From positions 1 to 25,482 of the forward strand of contig JAHJBU010000100.1 in assembly GCA_018813375.1 (NCBI GenBank): DNA of 25,482 bases, read 5' to 3'. The stretch is from Patescibacteria group bacterium (GTDB lineage: Bacteria; Patescibacteriota; Microgenomatia; UBA1400; PJMF01). The notes under the pieces were generated by a model. That model worked only from the letters and a program-made list of their open reading frames with translations, did not search any database and was not told where the DNA came from. Shown here piece by piece: positions 14,873 to 23,443 of this stretch (position 1 is its first letter; every line of letters begins with the position of its first letter). The position numbers and the translations under genes were made by a program.

Positions 14873-16434
14873 TTATTTTTATTAGTTGCTCTTTTTTCTA
14901 CTTCAATAGTTCCAAAATTATATTTCTCCTCTACTGCACCAATTTTATCTTGATTGTAGATGAAATCTAGTCTAAGTTTGCTTTCATATGATCCAACACT
15001 AGGCTCATAAATAGAAAAGTGGTTTTCCTGAGAATCTGAGGTCATTTCTAAATAATCTGCGCCAAAAATTCCACTCTGATCTGGACCATAAAATTTGGGC
15101 TTATATCCATAAGTCATTTCTCCATACCAACTAAATAAATACGCCCAAGTAGTGTTGTATCCGTAAGGAATAGTAAAAGTAGAAATAGAAAAAGAATTAT
15201 TGTTCGAAATATTGAAAAGTTTATCCATAAGTTTTAATTTGTCATTAAAGAAATATCCTTGATCAACCGCATATAATGCATATTTTTGCTTTCTAAACTC
15301 TATTGATTTAGATAGATGTGCAGCAAGAAAAAGAGCTACTAAGATTAATGAAATGGTTATTTTTTTAAAGCTTAGAACTACTTCTTTCAAGAGCAAACCA
15401 ATTGGAATTAAAATAACCCAACTTATGCTTATTAAACTATGAAATGAATTTCTATAGTGAAAAATTAAAAAAGCAAAAACACTAAAGAAATATATTGTAT
15501 AAAAAATTCTTTGCTTCGCGCTAATTTTTTTAATAAAATAGATTAATATTGGTAAAAATACAATTAATGAAACTATTTTATTTTGTGGAACTAAATTGAA
15601 CTGTATTTTCTTTAGGTAAAGAGTGGTTATTTTAGAGATATTATCAAGTATGTTTGGTTTTTCACCAATTACCTCAAAGAGGGTTAAAATTCTAAAAATT
15701 CCAGCCTGATACATTTTGTAATGTGAAAGAATTATCGTAGAAACTGAGGCTATGTAAACGCCAGCCAGAAGTAAATATTCTTTTATGGTGAAGAGAACGA
15801 TGTTTTTCTTTTGATAGGCTAAATATAGATATGAAAATCCTAGCGGGATAAAAAGATATAAGCTAAAGATAACTGACTGATGAGAAAGTCCTAGACCCAA
15901 TGCCAGTAGCCACAGATGTTTTTTGTTTTTTAAAAAAAACACCTCCCACAATCTCCAATAAAAGAATGGAATAAAAAATAAGGCCATGATTGGATTTGAA
16001 AGCCAGGTGCCAATTGAAGCAGTGTCAACTGATATTGAAAATAATAAAGATGTAAAAAATGCTATCAGTTTAGAGCTAGAAAATGATTTTGTTAAAAAAT
16101 AAATTGGGATTACGCTAGCGGAAAATAATAATGCTAAAACAAAAATTACAAATCGAGGATCACCGCCAGAAAAAGTGTATAGAGGAGCAATTAAATAATA
16201 ATAGAGAACACCATGATAAATTTGATCTTGAGTGCCACTTGCCGATGGTCCTTGTATTTTTAGATCATGATCCTCAATTATTTTTCTTGAAAGAGTAGCA
16301 TCTCTGGCTTGATCCCATCTAAAAACAAATGAGTTATCGGTGATTAAAAACATTCTTGTGGCAAAAGCAATTAAAAATAAAAGAAGTAGGTACTTTTTTT
16401 CATCAGCAACAATAAGGTTATAGATTTTTTTCAT
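14869..16434 (-). CDS. GT-C-like multispanning glycosyltransferase, WDQARD subgroup
   Basis: 521-residue multispanning membrane protein. After the first helix the external loop reads VFRWDQARDATLSRKII (D41), then an IQGPSASG stretch and HGVLYYYLIAPLY, a layout typical of a GT-C subgroup different from the WDEAA paralogues. The middle contains TWLSNPIMALFF, LGLGLSHQSVIF, and several hydrophobic helices; the C-terminal about 120 residues are soluble and rich in aromatic residues and Asn/Gly. Donor and acceptor are unknown. Four-base ATGA overlaps link it with both neighbours (16434-16431 and 14872-14869). The gene is markedly AT-rich compared with the plus-strand GT-C genes. Confidence 0.82.
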   Translation of the reverse strand: MKKIYNLIVADEKKYLLLLFLIAFATRMFLITDNSFVFRWDQARDATLSRKIIEDHDLKIQGPSASGTQDQIYHGVLYYYLIAPLYTFSGGDPRFVIFVLALLFSASVIPIYFLTKSFSSSKLIAFFTSLLFSISVDTASIGTWLSNPIMALFFIPFFYWRLWEVFFLKNKKHLWLLALGLGLSHQSVIFSLYLFIPLGFSYLYLAYQKKNIVLFTIKEYLLLAGVYIASVSTIILSHYKMYQAGIFRILTLFEVIGEKPNILDNISKITTLYLKKIQFNLVPQNKIVSLIVFLPILIYFIKKISAKQRIFYTIYFFSVFAFLIFHYRNSFHSLISISWVILIPIGLLLKEVVLSFKKITISLILVALFLAAHLSKSIEFRKQKYALYAVDQGYFFNDKLKLMDKLFNISNNNSFSISTFTIPYGYNTTWAYLFSWYGEMTYGYKPKFYGPDQSGIFGADYLEMTSDSQENHFSIYEPSVGSYESKLRLDFIYNQDKIGAVEEKYNFGTIEVEKRATNKNK

Positions 16435-17972
16435 TTATTTTCTACAAAATCTTTTTTTATCCAAGATTCAATTCTTAAATCTCCGACCATTTCAACTCTT
16501 GTGCGAACACCACCACCTATTACTTCGGCGTACCATTTGTTTAGTCTCTTTTCCAATTGATAATCTGGCTCAATTAAAACATACCAATATTTATCGCTAT
16601 CATTTTTTACAGTTATGGGGATATTTCTATGCATTTTATTAGCTCTCCAGTGCACGATAGCATCGTAATGCTCTGTCTGCGTGTTGGGGGTAAAAATTCT
16701 AATAATTCCGGGATTTTGTTTGTCTACATCGATCCAAGTATAAATTTTGCTAACGGCAGTATCCATAGTTTTTAAACCAGCATTATTTATGGGTTTTAAT
16801 GTAGTCACATAAAGAGATTGATAGCAATATGCTCCAAAAAATCCAATCATTGCTACTACAAAATATTTTGAATAATTTTTAAATTTAAACTTACCGATTT
16901 TATTTAAGTGATAAATTTTAACTGCTCCCATTATTAATAAAGGAGCTAAAAAGATAAAATGAGAAGTCAGGTAGTAATCAAAAAAGTAGCCATTATTTCC
17001 TTTCCAAACTAAGTAAAATGGATAAGGCAAAATAGCTAAAACAGCAATTAATTTCCAAGCAAACAAAGATCCTTTTTCTTTGGAAAATTTATTAGTATTT
17101 ATGGCAACATAAAAACCGACAATTATAAAAAGTAAAAGAATAAGGGCAGGCCAGATACTTTCCGATCCTCCTCTAATAAATAGATCTTTTGTGGCCATTA
17201 AGAGCTGACTTGGTCTTTGAGAAAAATGGTGAGCCCAAGTTATCTTCTCCTGATTATCTCCAAGCATAGATTTGAGTAATGAGTTACTCATTATAAAATT
17301 ATGTCTAATCTCAAAGATGATTTGCGGTAATAGAGTGGACCCAAAAGAAAATCCAGCTATCAAAAAATCTCTAATATCAAATTTTTTCCTAATCCAAGGA
17401 ATCAAAGTAAACAAGACCACGCTGTAAAAAATAGCATAAGCAAACTCTGATTGAAGGGTTAGTCCAAGAAGAAAGAAGGCTAAACCTAAATATAATCTGG
17501 ATTCTCTGGCTTTGAGTAATGATAGAAAAACTCCACTCATTAATGGGATGGAGATAAGAGGATTCCAAACTCTAATAGTTCCCCAGATACTTCCAGGAAT
17601 AATGCTTAAAACATAGGCACTTAATTTTGCTAATTGTTGATTTTTAAATAACTTATGACTTATAACCCAAAAAAGTGGTAGTGAGGTGAGTCCTAGTAAA
17701 ATATAGGCTATGGAAAATCCATATGGACTAGCTCCACTTAAAAGATAACCCGGAATACCTAAATAAAACCAGAGTGGACCAAGAAAAAATCCATGAAGAC
17801 CACTTGTAGGACCAATTAAAGTTAAATTACCCTCAACAATTTGTTTAACAGCAAAAAAATCTCGTCCATTGTCCCAGGTAAAAAATAGAGAATCAGTGAT
17901 ATTTGCTAATCGAATTGCAGTACTAAATAAAATAAAAAATAAAAAATGGCGATGAGTCTTGAGAAAATTCAT
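16431..17972 (-). CDS. GT-C-like multispanning glycosyltransferase, WDNGRD subgroup
   Basis: 513-residue membrane protein, sister of the downstream WDQARD protein. First loop FTWDNGRDFFAVKQIVEG (D34), followed by LIGPTSGLHGFFLGPLWFYL. Mid-protein IRVWNPLISIPLM and GLTLQSEFAYAIFYS correspond to SNPIMALFF and LGLSHQSVIF of the sister; FEIRHNF near residue 220 is a subgroup-like motif. C-terminal about 120 residues are soluble and end in a charged tail. The start at 17972 is 57 bases after the upstream stop, the largest gap within this minus-strand run; no good -10 with the six-base spacing is seen, so read-through from the upstream gene is likely. The 57-base gap is nearly all A/T. Confidence 0.83.
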   Translation of the reverse strand: MNFLKTHRHFLFFILFSTAIRLANITDSLFFTWDNGRDFFAVKQIVEGNLTLIGPTSGLHGFFLGPLWFYLGIPGYLLSGASPYGFSIAYILLGLTSLPLFWVISHKLFKNQQLAKLSAYVLSIIPGSIWGTIRVWNPLISIPLMSGVFLSLLKARESRLYLGLAFFLLGLTLQSEFAYAIFYSVVLFTLIPWIRKKFDIRDFLIAGFSFGSTLLPQIIFEIRHNFIMSNSLLKSMLGDNQEKITWAHHFSQRPSQLLMATKDLFIRGGSESIWPALILLLFIIVGFYVAINTNKFSKEKGSLFAWKLIAVLAILPYPFYLVWKGNNGYFFDYYLTSHFIFLAPLLIMGAVKIYHLNKIGKFKFKNYSKYFVVAMIGFFGAYCYQSLYVTTLKPINNAGLKTMDTAVSKIYTWIDVDKQNPGIIRIFTPNTQTEHYDAIVHWRANKMHRNIPITVKNDSDKYWYVLIEPDYQLEKRLNKWYAEVIGGGVRTRVEMVGDLRIESWIKKDFVENK

Positions 17973-18029
17973 ATTGATTTAGAGATATTTTTAAATTTTA
18001 AATTTTTCATAAATTAATTCTTTAATTTT

Positions 18030-19412
18030 TTACCTTGTACTGAAAAACTGATCCATCTCCCAATAATCTCTAGAGTTAATTGCAATTACTGTTGTTATTC
18101 CAGCAATTAATAATAACATTCCTAAAAATAAAATGCTTTTTTGTGCGAATTTATCCTTTTTCATAAATGAAAATCCAAGAGGCAGTGCCCCCAAACCCAT
18201 AATTAAGCGCAAACTAAAATTAGAAATTTCTGCATATTGATTGCTAAAAACTAAAGCTAGGCGAATGGTTGGTAAAACAAATAACCAACCTAGCCAAATC
18301 AACCAATACATTTTTTTGGTAGTAATGTAATAAATAAACCAAGCTACTGATAAAGCCAACAATGGATACAGTGGGTAGTCATACCAACCATGAAAAGTCT
18401 GTTCGCCAGCAGTAGCAGCAATAAAAGCTAGCCATAAAACAGCATAAATTTTAATGATTAAATATTTTTTAGGTTTAATTAATAGCCAAGCTATCATGGC
18501 AAATAACCCTAAAATTAACCAACCATCAAAAAAGAATTTTTCTACTACGGAGGGATGTAAAAACAAGCGGTTGAGTAATGTTGATAAACCTAAATCTCTA
18601 TCAGCTTGAGATAGATTGATTTTTAAAAACAACTGCCAATTAAGTAATGCCCCATATAAACAATAGCTAAATTCTCCTAAAATTAAGCCCAGCAGACCGA
18701 TTTTAGCAATTTGTTTTTCACTTTTTTGCCACCCATAAAGCAAAATCCCGAAAGGAATTATGAGGCCAGAGACTTTGGTCAAAATAGCTGCTACTGAGAC
18801 TAAAATTAAAAATAAATTTTTATGTTTAGACTGCGATTTAATTAAGTAAATCGCTAGCAATACCCAAGTCACCAGTAAGTTTTCAGCTACTACTAATCGA
18901 CTGCCAAATACAAAAGTCGGCACGACTGCATAAATCAAGGTAGCTAAATGAGCAATTGTTTTTTCTTTAAATATTTTTTTAGCTACTAAATAAAGTAGCC
19001 AGACATTAAATGCACCAATTAAGATCATCGGAAATCTAATTAGTTTGATTGAGGGAGTTTGATCCCAAGAATTTTTTAAAGTGTGAAAAAAACCAGGAAT
19101 TAAACTAAATAGTGGAGGATGATCTAATGCTGGTCTAACCAATGGCGCTATGTTATCTCCATTGTCTTGATAGATAAAATCTTGATAGGCTCCAAAGTAC
19201 GACCATGATGTTGGTTGTCGTTCTTGAATAAGACTAGCCCCAAGTATTGCCCAGGCTGTTTCGTCAGCAGTTTCTCCCATAATTGGGAATTCAGGATAAC
19301 GGTAAGCTCTTAAAAATAATCCTAAAAGAATAATTGTTAAAATTATCCAGTTTTTTTTGAAAAAAATATTTATTTTTTTTAACACTTTTATATTGTGACA
19401 CAAAACTCCCAT
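18030..19412 (-). CDS. GT-C glycosyltransferase, PMT_2-like (family 39 type)
   Basis: First gene of the minus-strand run, 460 residues from ATG 19412. After the first hydrophobic helix the loop reads GETADETAWAILG (D50-E51) and later ALDHPPLFSLIPG, the DE and HPPL elements typical of PMT_2/ArnT-like enzymes; further family-like pieces are SRLVVAENLLVTW and GWYDYPLYPLLALSVAW. It lacks the soluble C-terminal module of the WDEAA paralogues and ends after the last helix. Start choice: ATG 19412 lies 16 bases below a TGC-TAATCA extended -10; an in-frame GTG at 19385 is preceded at the six-base spacing by TGT-CACAAT and would give a more family-like N-terminus. I keep the longer form but both are plausible. 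Confidence 0.86.
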   Translation of the reverse strand: MGVLCHNIKVLKKINIFFKKNWIILTIILLGLFLRAYRYPEFPIMGETADETAWAILGASLIQERQPTSWSYFGAYQDFIYQDNGDNIAPLVRPALDHPPLFSLIPGFFHTLKNSWDQTPSIKLIRFPMILIGAFNVWLLYLVAKKIFKEKTIAHLATLIYAVVPTFVFGSRLVVAENLLVTWVLLAIYLIKSQSKHKNLFLILVSVAAILTKVSGLIIPFGILLYGWQKSEKQIAKIGLLGLILGEFSYCLYGALLNWQLFLKINLSQADRDLGLSTLLNRLFLHPSVVEKFFFDGWLILGLFAMIAWLLIKPKKYLIIKIYAVLWLAFIAATAGEQTFHGWYDYPLYPLLALSVAWFIYYITTKKMYWLIWLGWLFVLPTIRLALVFSNQYAEISNFSLRLIMGLGALPLGFSFMKKDKFAQKSILFLGMLLLIAGITTVIAINSRDYWEMDQFFSTR

Positions 19413-19423
19413 TGAGTAAAAAG

Positions 19424-19437
19424 TGCTATGATTAGCA
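19424..19437. promoter_or_regulatory. Symmetric bidirectional extended -10 promoter
   Basis: TGCTA-TGAT-TAGCA is a perfect 5-bp inverted repeat with a 4-base centre, between two divergent GT-C genes. Read on the + strand it gives the extended -10 TGC-TATGAT ending six bases before ATG 19439; on the minus strand it gives TGC-TAATCA. The plus-strand mRNA would be leaderless; the minus-strand one would have a leader of about ten bases to ATG 19412. Confidence 0.58.
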
Positions 19438-19438
19438 T

Positions 19439-21073
19439 ATGGAGAAACGCCGATATTGGCTCTGGTTTATATTAATTTTATTTTTGGCGATTTTTCTCCG
19501 TTTTTTTAAGCTCGGTCAAATTCCAGTTTCGTTGTATTGGGACGAAGCAGCCATATTGCTTGATGCAAAAGTAGTTAGTAAGACAGGTCTTGACATGCAT
19601 AGTAGACCTTGGCTACAAGTTTTATATCCTTCTTATGGTGATTTTAAACTTCCAGTTTATATATGGTTAGCAACATTTGGCGTAAAGTTTTTAGGCGCTA
19701 CAGAGTTAGCAGTTAGATTGCCAAGTGCATTAGCAGATTTAGCAACTATTATTTTAGCCGGATTAATCTCTAAAGAGTTATTTTTTAAATTTTCTAAAAA
19801 GAAAAAAGATTATCTCCAGCTTATGACCATGTCGGTCGTAGCCATTAGTCCTTGGTCAGTGATGTTTTCTAGAGCGGGTTTTGAAGGTCATTTGGGACAA
19901 TTAATTTTAGCTCTATCAGTTTGGGTAGTTTTGAAGGCCAGAAATAAGCAATGGCTAGTTTTATTTTCACCAGTTTTAGGTGCTTTGGCTACTTATACTT
20001 ATTTTTCTGTACGTTTTGTTTGGCCAGTAGTTTTTATAATCACAGCACTATTAGTTTTAAAGAAAAAAGCCTGGAAATGGTTTCTCCCGGCCTTAATAAT
20101 TTTTTGGGTATTGCTTTTACCAATGATAAAATCTCCACTTTATGCAGAAAGTAATAAATTCAGGTACAGCACAACTTCTGTTTTAAACGCTCATGATTAT
20201 GCGGTTCAATCAAATCAGTACCGGGAGTTAGCTGGAGAAAACTCGATAGACAGAGTCTTATTTCATCGTCATTGGTTAATGACTAGAGAATTAATTAAAA
20301 ATTATGCTGATAATCTTTCGTTAAATTATTTATTTTTAACTGGAGATCCAAATTTACGCCATGGTACTGGTGAGCATGGATTATTTTTTTTAATATTTTT
20401 ACCAGTTTTATTAATTGGTCTTTATCAATTATTTAAAAAACATCGTCCAGAATTATTAGTTTTAATAATCTGGTGGTTAATAGCTTTATTACCTGCTTGT
20501 GTACCAGAAACCACACCCCACTCATTGCGTTCACTTAATGCTTTAGTGCCAGTAGGAATTGTTTTGGGGTTTGGATTGATGAGTTTAGTTGAAAAAAAAT
20601 CTAAAATTATTAACCTCATTATCGCCTCACTGATTGCTGTCAGTATTTTTGAGTTTAGCTATCACTACTTCACTCAATACGGCGCAGATTCAGCTTATGA
20701 TTGGCAGGACGGCTATAAAGAGATGGCATTAGAAATCAACCAGGCTTTACCTCACGTAGCTGACGTTTATATTGATGAGTTTGATGATCGATTTTATCTA
20801 TGGTTACTAGCTTATGGAGATTTTACCCCTGAGGAAATTTTAGCTCTGCCTAAGGAAAATTATCAAGTTAAAGAGATAGAAAAAATTACTTTTCATGAGT
20901 ATCATTGGTCTAAAATTGATTCACTTGATAGAAAGATATTAGTAGTTGGATTAAAGAATAATATAAATGAAGGTCTAAATGAATATAAAATTAAACCTAC
21001 CTGGGAAAAAGAAATATCACAAGCCAGTGGAGAAACACCTTTTAAAATAGTTATGCTGGAGAGACAAAATTAA
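19439..21073 (+). CDS. GT-C glycosyltransferase, PMT/ArnT-like, paralogue 4
   Basis: 544-residue multispanning enzyme of the same group as the 9192 and 10783 genes. First loop SLYWDEAAILLDAKVV (D35-E36), then SYGDFKLPVYIW, AVRLPSALAD, SPWSVMFSRAGFEGH, TYTYFSVRFVWP, DPNLRHGTGEHGLFF, and TTPHSLRSLNALVP, with a long soluble C-terminal module that includes YLWLLAYGDFTPEEI. About 12 hydrophobic segments. It heads a five-gene plus-strand run. The start is fixed by the extended -10 six bases upstream. The stop overlaps the next ATG by one base (TAATG). Confidence 0.88.
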   Translation: MEKRRYWLWFILILFLAIFLRFFKLGQIPVSLYWDEAAILLDAKVVSKTGLDMHSRPWLQVLYPSYGDFKLPVYIWLATFGVKFLGATELAVRLPSALADLATIILAGLISKELFFKFSKKKKDYLQLMTMSVVAISPWSVMFSRAGFEGHLGQLILALSVWVVLKARNKQWLVLFSPVLGALATYTYFSVRFVWPVVFIITALLVLKKKAWKWFLPALIIFWVLLLPMIKSPLYAESNKFRYSTTSVLNAHDYAVQSNQYRELAGENSIDRVLFHRHWLMTRELIKNYADNLSLNYLFLTGDPNLRHGTGEHGLFFLIFLPVLLIGLYQLFKKHRPELLVLIIWWLIALLPACVPETTPHSLRSLNALVPVGIVLGFGLMSLVEKKSKIINLIIASLIAVSIFEFSYHYFTQYGADSAYDWQDGYKEMALEINQALPHVADVYIDEFDDRFYLWLLAYGDFTPEEILALPKENYQVKEIEKITFHEYHWSKIDSLDRKILVVGLKNNINEGLNEYKIKPTWEKEISQASGETPFKIVMLERQN

Positions 21074-22653
21074 TGAAAAAAAGTCTAGTTTTAATTTTGC
21101 TTTTTATTGCTAGTTTTTTAATTCGTATTTATCAGATTGGCCAGTTGCCATCCATTTTAAATCGTGATGAAACTGCTTTAGCTTACAACGCCTATTTATT
21201 AAAAGAAACAGGTCATGATGAATGGGGTAAGTCCTGGCCACTTAGTCTAGAGTCATTTGGTGATTATAAATTGTCGGGTTATGTTTATTCATTAGTTGGT
21301 TTGTTTCAAGTATTACCCCTAAAAGATTGGGTCGTTAAACTACCATCAGTCCTAGCAGGATCAGCTCTGGTTATTTTAGCTTTCTTTTTTGCTAAAGCAG
21401 TCAAGTTTAGAAAGCCGTGGGCTTGGCTATTTGCAATTTTAATTGCCACCACTCCGGTATTTTTCTTTTACTCCCGCATTGCTTTTGAAGCAAATTTAGC
21501 TTTAACTTTGTTTGTGTCTGCGCTTGTTCTTTTATTATCTAAAGCAAAAGGTAAAAAACGGCTTATTTTTGATTTACTAGCCATAATTTTAGTTTTATTT
21601 TCAGCTTTTACTTATAACACTCCACTTTTATTGCTACCTTTTATTTTACCAATTATTATTTGGTTAAGAGGTTTTAAATTATGGAAAAAATGGCTTTTCC
21701 CTATAGTTGGATTAAGTATAGTTATTATTATTGCCGGATATCAGCTGATGTCTTTATCAGCTCAAAAAAGTGGAATTACTATTTTTCAAGATGAAACCAG
21801 TTGGACTAACTCAGTTGTATTTAGACAGCAATTTTCTGGAGCTTGGCAAACAATTTTAGGTAATAAATATGTCTACTATTCATACTTAATCAGCCAGAAT
21901 TATCTTAAAAGTTTTTCTCCAGCATTTTTAATCAATGCTAATAATGGTCATCCCTGGCATTCTCTACCAGATCATGGACATTTATTGGGTATAGTTTACT
22001 TTTTTGGGATCATTGGCATCTTAAGTATTATTTATGAGTTGTTGCTAGCGATTAAAAATTGCCAGTTTTCAAATACAGTTAAAGTTCGGATTAGCTTATT
22101 ATATTTATTATTAATCTCATTATTTCCTGCAGTAGTAACCGTAGATGCTCCACACGCTACTCGTAGCCTGCTATTTTTCTTTTTATTCAATTTCTTTACT
22201 TTATTTGGGCTTAAAAAAAGCTATCATTTTATTAGAGATCATACTCAAATTAAAAAAAATGCTTTATTTATATCCTTTAGTCTGATTTTGATCATATCTA
22301 GCTGGCGGTACTTTGGAGATTATTTTCAAAATTATCCAAAGCAACAGCAATCACTTAAACCAGGATTTAAGCAAGTAATTAGTCAAGTAAATCAGCAGTA
22401 TCCAGATAAAAAAATTGTTGTAATTGATGAAGAAGGCTATCAATATATTTTATTGGCTTGGTACTTAAAAATCACCCCAGAGCAGTTCTTTGGGAGCACA
22501 ATTCGTCAACTACCTGATAAAATAGGTTTTAGATACGGCGAGCAGGTAGCTAGGTATCATTTTATTGCAGACATCGATGATAGAAATCAAGAGGAAAAAA
22601 TAATAATTAACTGGAATAAAATAGAAAAAAAATGGGAAATATTGGAGTTTTAA
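21073..22653 (+). CDS. GT-C glycosyltransferase, PMT/ArnT-like, paralogue 5
   Basis: 526-residue paralogue. First loop LNRDETALAYNAYLLKETGHD (D32-E33, Trp replaced by Arg before the acidic pair), then SFGDYKLSGYVY, VVKLPSVLAG, TPVFFFYSRIAFEAN, TYNTPLLLLP, and DAPHATRSLLFFF. The C-terminal soluble module has DEEGYQYILLAWYLKITPEQFF, matching the equivalent region of the other WDEA-type genes. About 12 hydrophobic segments. Overlaps the upstream stop by one base and is followed after one base by the GT2 gene, so it is in the middle of an operon. Confidence 0.87.
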   Translation: MKKSLVLILLFIASFLIRIYQIGQLPSILNRDETALAYNAYLLKETGHDEWGKSWPLSLESFGDYKLSGYVYSLVGLFQVLPLKDWVVKLPSVLAGSALVILAFFFAKAVKFRKPWAWLFAILIATTPVFFFYSRIAFEANLALTLFVSALVLLLSKAKGKKRLIFDLLAIILVLFSAFTYNTPLLLLPFILPIIIWLRGFKLWKKWLFPIVGLSIVIIIAGYQLMSLSAQKSGITIFQDETSWTNSVVFRQQFSGAWQTILGNKYVYYSYLISQNYLKSFSPAFLINANNGHPWHSLPDHGHLLGIVYFFGIIGILSIIYELLLAIKNCQFSNTVKVRISLLYLLLISLFPAVVTVDAPHATRSLLFFFLFNFFTLFGLKKSYHFIRDHTQIKKNALFISFSLILIISSWRYFGDYFQNYPKQQQSLKPGFKQVISQVNQQYPDKKIVVIDEEGYQYILLAWYLKITPEQFFGSTIRQLPDKIGFRYGEQVARYHFIADIDDRNQEEKIIINWNKIEKKWEILEF

Positions 22654-22654
22654 T

Positions 22655-23443
22655 ATGATCTCAGTGGTTTTAGCTACTCATAATGAAGAACAAAACATCA
22701 AGCGCTGTTTAGAATCAGTTAAAGATTTTGCTGATGAAATCATAATTGTTGATGGTAGCTCAACAGATAAAACTAGGGAGAAAGCTAGAAAACTTGGTGC
22801 AAAAGTAATTAAGACTACCAATAAATCCAATTTTCATATTAATAAACAAATGGCAATGGACCGGGCTAAGGGAGATTTGGTTTTACAGCTAGATGCCGAT
22901 GAAGTTGTCGATGGAGTTTTGCAAAAATTTATTAAAAACACACACTTACAAATTTTAAAAAGAAAAAATCATCGTAAAAAAGCAGTAGCATGGTGGCTTA
23001 AGCGTAAAAATTTATTTATGGGTCAGTTTTTTAAAAAAACTGGTCAATATCCTGATCCAGTTATCAGATTATATGTTAATGGATATGCTAAATTACCCCA
23101 AAAAGATATTCACGAGCAAATGATAGTTAGTGGTAGTACAGCCTGGGCAGAGGGTCATTTAATTCATTATGCTAATCCTAGCTTTAAAGATTATATGCGC
23201 AAATGGAATATTTATACCTCTTTTAAAGCTCAACAGCTTTTGATTAATAAGACAAAAATTAATTTTATCAATTCAATTAAATATTTAGTTTGGTTGCCAA
23301 GTAAAACTTTTGTCCTACTTTTTATTAGACATAAGGGGTTTGTTGACAAAGTTCCAGGTTTTGTATTTTCAGTTATGAGTGGTTTGCATCACGCTATGGC
23401 CTACTTAAAGTTATGGGGTTTATGTCAAGAAAAAAATAATTAA
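22655..23443 (+). CDS. Family 2 glycosyltransferase (WaaE/KdtX-like)
   Basis: Cytoplasmic GT-A fold enzyme that uses a nucleotide-sugar donor. The 262-residue protein opens with ISVVLATHNEEQNIKRCLESV, continues with IIIVDGSSTDKT (about 30-40), NFHINKQMAMDRAKGD, and the metal-binding DxD at D80-D82 (LQLDADE). The PDPVIRLY and DIHEQM segments fit the group of glycosyltransferases related to LPS-core WaaE/KdtX, though no LPS need be made here. A C-terminal amphipathic or weakly hydrophobic helix (about 210-255) may attach it to the membrane. It lies between a GT-C and a GT4 gene with one-base spacing or overlap, so it probably acts in the same glycan pathway. Confidence 0.92.
   Translation: MISVVLATHNEEQNIKRCLESVKDFADEIIIVDGSSTDKTREKARKLGAKVIKTTNKSNFHINKQMAMDRAKGDLVLQLDADEVVDGVLQKFIKNTHLQILKRKNHRKKAVAWWLKRKNLFMGQFFKKTGQYPDPVIRLYVNGYAKLPQKDIHEQMIVSGSTAWAEGHLIHYANPSFKDYMRKWNIYTSFKAQQLLINKTKINFINSIKYLVWLPSKTFVLLFIRHKGFVDKVPGFVFSVMSGLHHAMAYLKLWGLCQEKNN

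Noticed and set aside
17973..18029. AT-only gap between two minus-strand GT-C genes as a promoter or terminator
   Set aside because: It has palindromic A/T stretches (AAATTTTAAATTT) but no -10 at the usual spacing and no GC-bearing stem; too ambiguous to call.
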